DNA of 9,435 nucleotides from an uncultured Prevotellaceae bacterium (GTDB lineage: Bacteria > Bacteroidota > Bacteroidia > Bacteroidales > Bacteroidaceae). The notes under the pieces were generated by a model that was not told the origin of the DNA, did not search any database, and worked only from the letters and a program-made list of their open reading frames with translations. Location of the stretch: contig OMTC01000044.1 in NCBI GenBank assembly GCA_900313845.1, forward strand, positions 1 to 9,435, read 5' to 3'. Below are positions 5,757-9,435 of the stretch, in pieces. Within the stretch, counting starts at the first letter, position 1, and each line of letters starts with the position of its first letter. The translations under genes were made by a program, and so were the position numbers.

Positions 5757-6368
5757 ATGAATAAAAAGATTCTTTTTGCCCTCAGTTTTGTGTTCGCTCT
5801 GATTGGCTTCAGCAGTTGCTCAGAGAACGTGGCAGAAGAGGAATACGAGAACTGGCGACCAAGGAATGAGCATTTCATTGACTCCATTGCCTCGCTGGCT
5901 CGTTCAGGCAAAGATGGTTGGGAGATGATAAAGTCTTACAACCTCAGTGATTCGCTTGGCAAAAACGGTCAGAACATCTATTACATTTACGTGCAGAAAC
6001 TCGAAAAGGGAACTGGCGAAACATATCCTGAATATAACGATTCAATTCGTATGCACTATCTCGGTCGCTTACTTCCATCCAAGAGTTATGCATCTGGTTA
6101 TTTGTTCGATAAAAGCTATAGCGGAACCACACTGAATGAACAAACGGACGTCCCAGCCCTCTTTGGTGTCAACAAGCTTGCGTCAGGTATTGCCACAGCT
6201 GTGATGAACATGGTGGTGAACGACCGTTGGAAAGTGGTTGTCCCTTACTATTTGGGATATGGCACAAGTGGCGATCAAAAAATACCTGGTTACTCCGCTC
6301 TTATCTTCGATATTAAGCTGGCAAGAATCTATAAATACAAGATAGATAAGAACACTACTTGGTGGTAG
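5757..6368 (+). CDS. FKBP-type peptidyl-prolyl isomerase-like lipoprotein
   Basis: The 203-aa protein has a lipoprotein signal: MNKK, a hydrophobic stretch, then FSSC with Cys21 as the lipidated residue. The mature protein should therefore be anchored to a membrane and face the periplasm or surface. After an acidic linker (AEEEYENW) and a helical segment, residues about 93-191 form an FKBP fold: DSIRMHYLGRLL, YLFDKSY, a central helix, VVPYYLGYG and SALIFDIKL. FKBPs speed up proline cis-trans isomerisation and act as folding helpers. Aligned without gaps to human FKBP12 in the core, Tyr101, Phe117, Asp118, Tyr168 and Phe184 keep pocket positions. The pocket tryptophan (W59 in FKBP12) is Ile145, so isomerase activity is doubtful. 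It lies 17 bp after glyS in the same operon and ends before the terminator at 6419-6450. Confidence 0.85.
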   Translation: MNKKILFALSFVFALIGFSSCSENVAEEEYENWRPRNEHFIDSIASLARSGKDGWEMIKSYNLSDSLGKNGQNIYYIYVQKLEKGTGETYPEYNDSIRMHYLGRLLPSKSYASGYLFDKSYSGTTLNEQTDVPALFGVNKLASGIATAVMNMVVNDRWKVVVPYYLGYGTSGDQKIPGYSALIFDIKLARIYKYKIDKNTTWW

Positions 6369-6389
6369 TTTCAAGTACAAAGTACAAGG

Positions 6390-6401
6390 TACTACGTAGT
6401 A
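6390..6401. repeat. 12-bp perfect palindrome between the FKBP gene and its terminator
   Basis: TACTACGTAGTA is its own reverse complement. It directly follows a short direct repeat (AGTACAA twice). It lies in the 3' untranslated region, before the terminator. No function can be assigned. Confidence 0.5.
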
Positions 6402-6418
6402 GTTTACAATAAATATTG

Positions 6419-6450
6419 AAAAGCCGCAGCGAATGAACGTTGCGGCTTTT
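6419..6450. terminator. Bidirectional terminator between the glyS operon and asd
   Basis: AAAAGCCGCA (6419-6428) pairs with TGCGGCTTTT (6441-6450), and the stem extends by two further pairs (one of them G·U) around an 8-nt loop. The A/T ends give a U-tract on either strand. It lies 50 bp beyond the FKBP stop and 58 bp beyond the asd stop, so it can end both converging transcripts. Confidence 0.88.
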
Positions 6451-6508
6451 CTCTTCATTATATATAATTATGCTATGAAAAAAAGTTTCTTGTGGTAGCA
6501 AGAAGGGA

Positions 6509-7519
6509 TTATTTCACATTTCCCACTTTGATAAGATACTCTGCAATCTGAACGGCATTGAGGGCTGCACCCTTCTTGATTTGGTCTCCAGAGAGCCAGA
6601 AGGTAATTCCGTTCTCGTTGGCAAGGTCCTTGCGAACACGACCCACATAGACATCATCCTTACCTGCCGTGAAGAGAGGCATAGGATACTTCTGATTCTT
6701 AGGGTCGTCGATGAGTGTCACACCCTGAGCCTCAGCAATAGCCTTCTGAACGTCAGCCACTTCGAGTGGTTCATCGGTCTCCACCCAAACTGCCTCGGAA
6801 TGAGCACGGAGCGAACTGATTCGCACGCACATAGCCGAGCAACGTGCATCGGTGTGCATAATCTTGCGAGTCTCGTTGAACATCTTCATTTCCTCCTTCG
6901 TGTAGCCATTGTCGGTGAACACGTCAATCTGAGGAATGACATTGTAAGCCAACTGATAAGCGAACTTGTTGACCGTGACAGGCTTACCTTCTACCAGTTC
7001 CTTATACTGTTGCTGAAGTTCTGCCATGGCAGCAGCACCCGCACCCGATGCACTCTGATAAGAAGCCACGTGAATACGGTTGATGTGGCTGAGTTTCTCG
7101 ATAGGTTGAAGTACCACCACCATCATGATAGTCGTACAATTTGGATTGGCGATGATGCCGCGAGGACGGTTGAGTGCGTCTTCAGCGTTACACTCAGGCA
7201 CAACCAATGGCACATCCTCATCCATACGGAAAGCAGATGAATTGTCAATCATCACAGCGCCGAACTTGGTGATGTCCTCGGCGAATTCCTTCGATGTGCC
7301 AGCACCAGCCGATGTGAAGGCAATGTCCACATCCTTGAAATCGTCGCCATGCTTCAACAACTGCACCTCATACTCCTTTCCGCGGAAAGTGTACTTTCGT
7401 CCTGCACTGCGTGTCGAACCAAACAAAACAAGTTCATCAATAGGGAAATTTCTCTCGTCGAGTACGCGCAAGAATTCCTGACCTACAGCTCCACTTGCGC
7501 CAACAATTGCTACTTTCAT
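6509..7519 (-). CDS. asd: Aspartate-semialdehyde dehydrogenase
   Basis: This cytoplasmic enzyme reduces beta-aspartyl phosphate to aspartate semialdehyde with NADPH. That is the branch point for lysine and diaminopimelate, threonine, methionine and isoleucine. The 336-aa length is normal. The N terminus MKVAIVGASGAVGQEFLRVL holds the GxxGxxG dinucleotide loop, followed by the coenzyme contact FGSTRSAG. IDNSSAFRM and VPECN precede the catalytic Cys128 in NPNCTT. QSASGAG (Q155) helps bind substrate, and RISSLRAHSEA carries the catalytic His240. Start at the ATG at 7519; an extension is unlikely because a -7 promoter element lies about 40 bp upstream. The gene stands alone, converging on the glyS operon and diverging from the antiporter gene. 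Confidence 0.97.
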   Translation of the reverse strand: MKVAIVGASGAVGQEFLRVLDERNFPIDELVLFGSTRSAGRKYTFRGKEYEVQLLKHGDDFKDVDIAFTSAGAGTSKEFAEDITKFGAVMIDNSSAFRMDEDVPLVVPECNAEDALNRPRGIIANPNCTTIMMVVVLQPIEKLSHINRIHVASYQSASGAGAAAMAELQQQYKELVEGKPVTVNKFAYQLAYNVIPQIDVFTDNGYTKEEMKMFNETRKIMHTDARCSAMCVRISSLRAHSEAVWVETDEPLEVADVQKAIAEAQGVTLIDDPKNQKYPMPLFTAGKDDVYVGRVRKDLANENGITFWLSGDQIKKGAALNAVQIAEYLIKVGNVK

Positions 7520-7557
7520 TTTTACCTTAAAAATATAGAAAAACTAAATTTCGAGTG

Positions 7558-7565
7558 CAAAATTA
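7558..7565 (-). promoter_or_regulatory. -7 promoter element of asd
   Basis: On the minus strand TAATTTTG matches TAnnTTTG and is followed by CAC. The nearest upstream TTTG is about 24 bp away, longer than the usual 19-21, so the -33 box is uncertain. The predicted leader is about 30 nt and AT-rich. Confidence 0.5.
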
Positions 7566-7608
7566 AAGTTTTTTAGCGACATACACTATCAAATCCACGC
7601 ATTTTCGT

Positions 7609-7616
7609 TAACTTTG
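7609..7616 (+). promoter_or_regulatory. -7 promoter element of the antiporter gene
   Basis: TAACTTTG matches TAnnTTTG and is followed by GCA. No matching -33 TTTG is seen. Initiation near 7623 would leave a leader of about 55 nt before the ATG at 7679. Two overlapping inverted repeats lie at and just after the element. Confidence 0.5.
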
Positions 7617-7640
7617 CAACGCATTTTGTTGCAGAATGCG
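7615..7640 (+). other. Two overlapping inverted repeats in the antiporter promoter/leader
   Basis: TGCAAC (7615-7620) pairs with GTTGCA (7628-7633), and CGCATT (7620-7625) pairs with AATGCG (7635-7640). The two stems are mutually exclusive. The second is followed by GC and a T6 run, so it looks like a weak terminator. Because the predicted transcript start falls near 7623, the repeats may act as DNA operators instead of RNA hairpins. Function is unknown. Confidence 0.35.
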
Positions 7641-7678
7641 GCTTTTTTGCAGATTTTGAACGTTTGAAATTGCAATTT

Positions 7679-9435
7679 ATGGACTCAATGACTCAATACC
7701 TGAATCTACCTATCACCAACCACACTTGGGTGTTTTTCATCGTGCTCGCTATCATCTTGCTGGCACCGATGATTTTCACGAAATTGCGCATTCCGCACCT
7801 CATTGGTATGATTCTCGCAGGAGTTCTCATTGGGGAACATGGGCTCAACATACTGGAACGCGATGCAAGTTTTGAGCTTTTTGGGCAAGTGGGCATCTAC
7901 TATATCATGTTCCTTGCCGGATTGGAGATGGACCTTGTCGGTCTTCAACAAAACAGGAGTGAAGGCTTAATTTTTGGCGCTTTCACCGCAATTTTTCCTT
8001 TTGTTCTTGGCTTCTTGGCTGGTCATTGGGTGCTGCATTATCAAATGATGGCATCACTGCTGCTTGCCTGTATCTTTGCCTCCCACACCTTGGTGTCCTA
8101 TCCAATCGTGGGGCGTTACGGCATTAGCAAGCACAAGAGTGTGGTCATCAGTGTGGCAGGAACGATGGTGGCACTGATTTTCGCCCTCTTGGTATTGGCT
8201 GCGCTTGCAGGTCAATTCAAGGGTGGAACAGGTTGGGCTTTTTGGCTACTTTTTCTCGTTAAATTCGCCGTTTTTTGCGGAGTGCTGTTCTACCTTTTTC
8301 CTCGAATCATCCGCTGGTTCTTCCGTCGCTATTCCGATGCAGTCATGCAGTTCATCTTTGTATTGGCAATGGTGTTCCTTGCTGCTGCCACTGCCGATGC
8401 TTGTGGATTGGAAGGCATTCTCGGTGCATTCTTCTCTGGATTGGTCTTCAACCGCTATATTCCGCGTTCCGCTCCACTTAGCAACCGTGTGGAATTCGTG
8501 GGAAATGCCATTTTCATTCCCTATTTCTTGATTGGTGTGGGTATGTTGGTGAACGTCAAACCGCTTTTCACCAGTCATGCCGCTCAAATCGTCGTGCTCG
8601 TCATGGTGATTGCAGGCACACTCTCCAAGTATATCGCTGCCATTGCGAGCCGAAGGATTTTCCGACTCAGTTCCGCCAGTGGATTGATGATGTTTGGACT
8701 CACAGAAGCCCATGCAGCAGGTGCTCTCGCCATGGTGATGGTCGGTACTTCGCTCGAGGTGAGTCCTGGAGTGCCTCTCATGGATAATGCCGTACTCGAT
8801 GGTGTGGTGGTCATGATTCTCATCACTTGCATCATCAGTTCTATCGCCACCGACCAGGCGGCACGCACCTTGAAGCTGGAAGGCGAACAATTGGAAGTCA
8901 ACGAAAAGCAGCCACTCAACGATGACGAAAAGATTCTCATCCCTGTCAACGAATTGGAGAACATTCCTGCCATTGTGCAAACGGGTATCATGATGCGCAA
9001 TTCCATCCTCAACCGTGGATTGATTTGTTTGAATGTGGTGAACGAGGACGACCCAACAGGTGTGCTTCAGCGAAAGAGCAAGGAATGTTTGCAAGAGGCA
9101 GTGAAAATATGTGCAGGTGCTGATGTGAAGGTGCAAACACAAAGCCGATTGGCGGTGAATTTTGTCAACGGTGTGATTCATGCTTTCCGCGAAAACGATG
9201 CTTCCGAGATTTTGGTGGGTTTGCATCGTCGTCGCACACCAAGCGACAGCCTTTTGGGTCAGTTTGCCCAAGGACTGATAGATGGTTTGAACCGACAAAT
9301 CATCATTGTTCGTTACACCATTCCTGTCAACACCATCCGCAAAATCATCGTGGCTGTTCCTGCTCGTGCCCAGTACGAAACGGGATTCTATCGTTGGGTA
9401 GAACGCATTTCCCGACTTTCTATCGAGATTGGTTG
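7679..9435 (+). CDS. CPA2-family cation:proton antiporter with C-terminal soluble domain, 3' end missing
   Basis: This is an inner-membrane exchanger of the NapA/KefB type, presumably swapping Na+ or K+ for protons. The frame runs from the ATG at 7679 to the right edge without a stop (585 residues visible). Residues about 15-395 hold some 12 hydrophobic helices, with family signatures such as LRIPHLIGMILAGVLIG (36-52), YYIMFLAGLEMD (74-85), FASHTLVSYPIVGRYG (133-148), GLEGILGAFFSGLVF (243-257) and IPYFLIGVGM (280-289). From about 400 onward is a soluble region resembling one or two universal-stress-protein (USP) domains (ILVGLHRRR at 511-519), common in Bacteroidetes members. At the position where related antiporters have the ion-binding Asp of helix 5, this protein has Leu166 (GTMVALIFALLVLA). 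The exact ion is not predictable. It is divergent from asd. Confidence 0.88.
   Translation, partial: MDSMTQYLNLPITNHTWVFFIVLAIILLAPMIFTKLRIPHLIGMILAGVLIGEHGLNILERDASFELFGQVGIYYIMFLAGLEMDLVGLQQNRSEGLIFGAFTAIFPFVLGFLAGHWVLHYQMMASLLLACIFASHTLVSYPIVGRYGISKHKSVVISVAGTMVALIFALLVLAALAGQFKGGTGWAFWLLFLVKFAVFCGVLFYLFPRIIRWFFRRYSDAVMQFIFVLAMVFLAAATADACGLEGILGAFFSGLVFNRYIPRSAPLSNRVEFVGNAIFIPYFLIGVGMLVNVKPLFTSHAAQIVVLVMVIAGTLSKYIAAIASRRIFRLSSASGLMMFGLTEAHAAGALAMVMVGTSLEVSPGVPLMDNAVLDGVVVMILITCIISSIATDQAARTLKLEGEQLEVNEKQPLNDDEKILIPVNELENIPAIVQTGIMMRNSILNRGLICLNVVNEDDPTGVLQRKSKECLQEAVKICAGADVKVQTQSRLAVNFVNGVIHAFRENDASEILVGLHRRRTPSDSLLGQFAQGLIDGLNRQIIIVRYTIPVNTIRKIIVAVPARAQYETGFYRWVERISRLSIEIG

Noticed and set aside
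8246..9298. A 350-residue minus-strand reading frame opposite the antiporter gene.
   Set aside because: Its His/Thr/Glu-rich composition is a shadow of the plus-strand codon pattern. The plus frame has clear membrane helices and family motifs throughout.
3..9435. A search for a defence, phage, CRISPR or retron-like system.
   Set aside because: Every long open frame is explained by a known family, the intergenic gaps are short (under 160 bp), and no repeat-spacer array or reverse transcriptase motif was seen.

Overview
The window looks like chromosomal DNA of a Bacteroidales bacterium, most likely Prevotellaceae. The evidence is of three kinds. Several genes are preceded by the Bacteroidetes -7 promoter motif TAnnTTTG. 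The proteins are of Bacteroidetes type: a secreted protein ending in a type I dockerin, a GH30 glycosidase, an FKBP-like lipoprotein directly behind a single-chain glycyl-tRNA synthetase, and a CPA2 antiporter carrying the FASHTLVSYPIV signature. The tRNA gene also does not encode its CCA end. Genus assignment is inference.

Layout, left to right. (1) Positions 3-809 hold the 3' part of an AT-rich gene for a secreted protein: a PCMD-like (putative carbohydrate metabolism) domain followed by a C-terminal dockerin. (2) Positions 859-2310 hold a complete IS3-family (IS150-like) insertion sequence on the minus strand. It has imperfect 25-bp terminal inverted repeats, orfA and orfB in the -1 frameshift arrangement with an A7 slippery run, and a hairpin across the orfA translation start. 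(3) Positions 2404-2485 hold tRNA-Leu(CAA) on the minus strand, with a well-formed promoter and terminator. (4) Positions 2590-4089 hold an exported GH30 glycoside hydrolase on the minus strand. (5) Divergently, positions 4198-6368 hold a two-gene operon of glyS and an FKBP-like lipoprotein, closed by a terminator at 6419-6450. (6) Positions 6509-7519 hold asd (aspartate-semialdehyde dehydrogenase) on the minus strand, converging on that terminator. (7) Divergent from asd, a CPA2 cation:proton antiporter gene starts at 7679 and runs off the right edge.

The genes are mostly unrelated housekeeping, carbohydrate and transport functions, not one pathway. glyS plus the FKBP lipoprotein is the only clear operon. 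The two divergent intergenic regions (GH30/glyS and asd/antiporter) each carry back-to-back TAnnTTTG elements. I saw no CRISPR array, defence island, phage module or other convincing new system. The most unusual points are antiporter and FKBP sequences that lack residues usually considered functional, and the RNA-level control signals packed into the insertion sequence.
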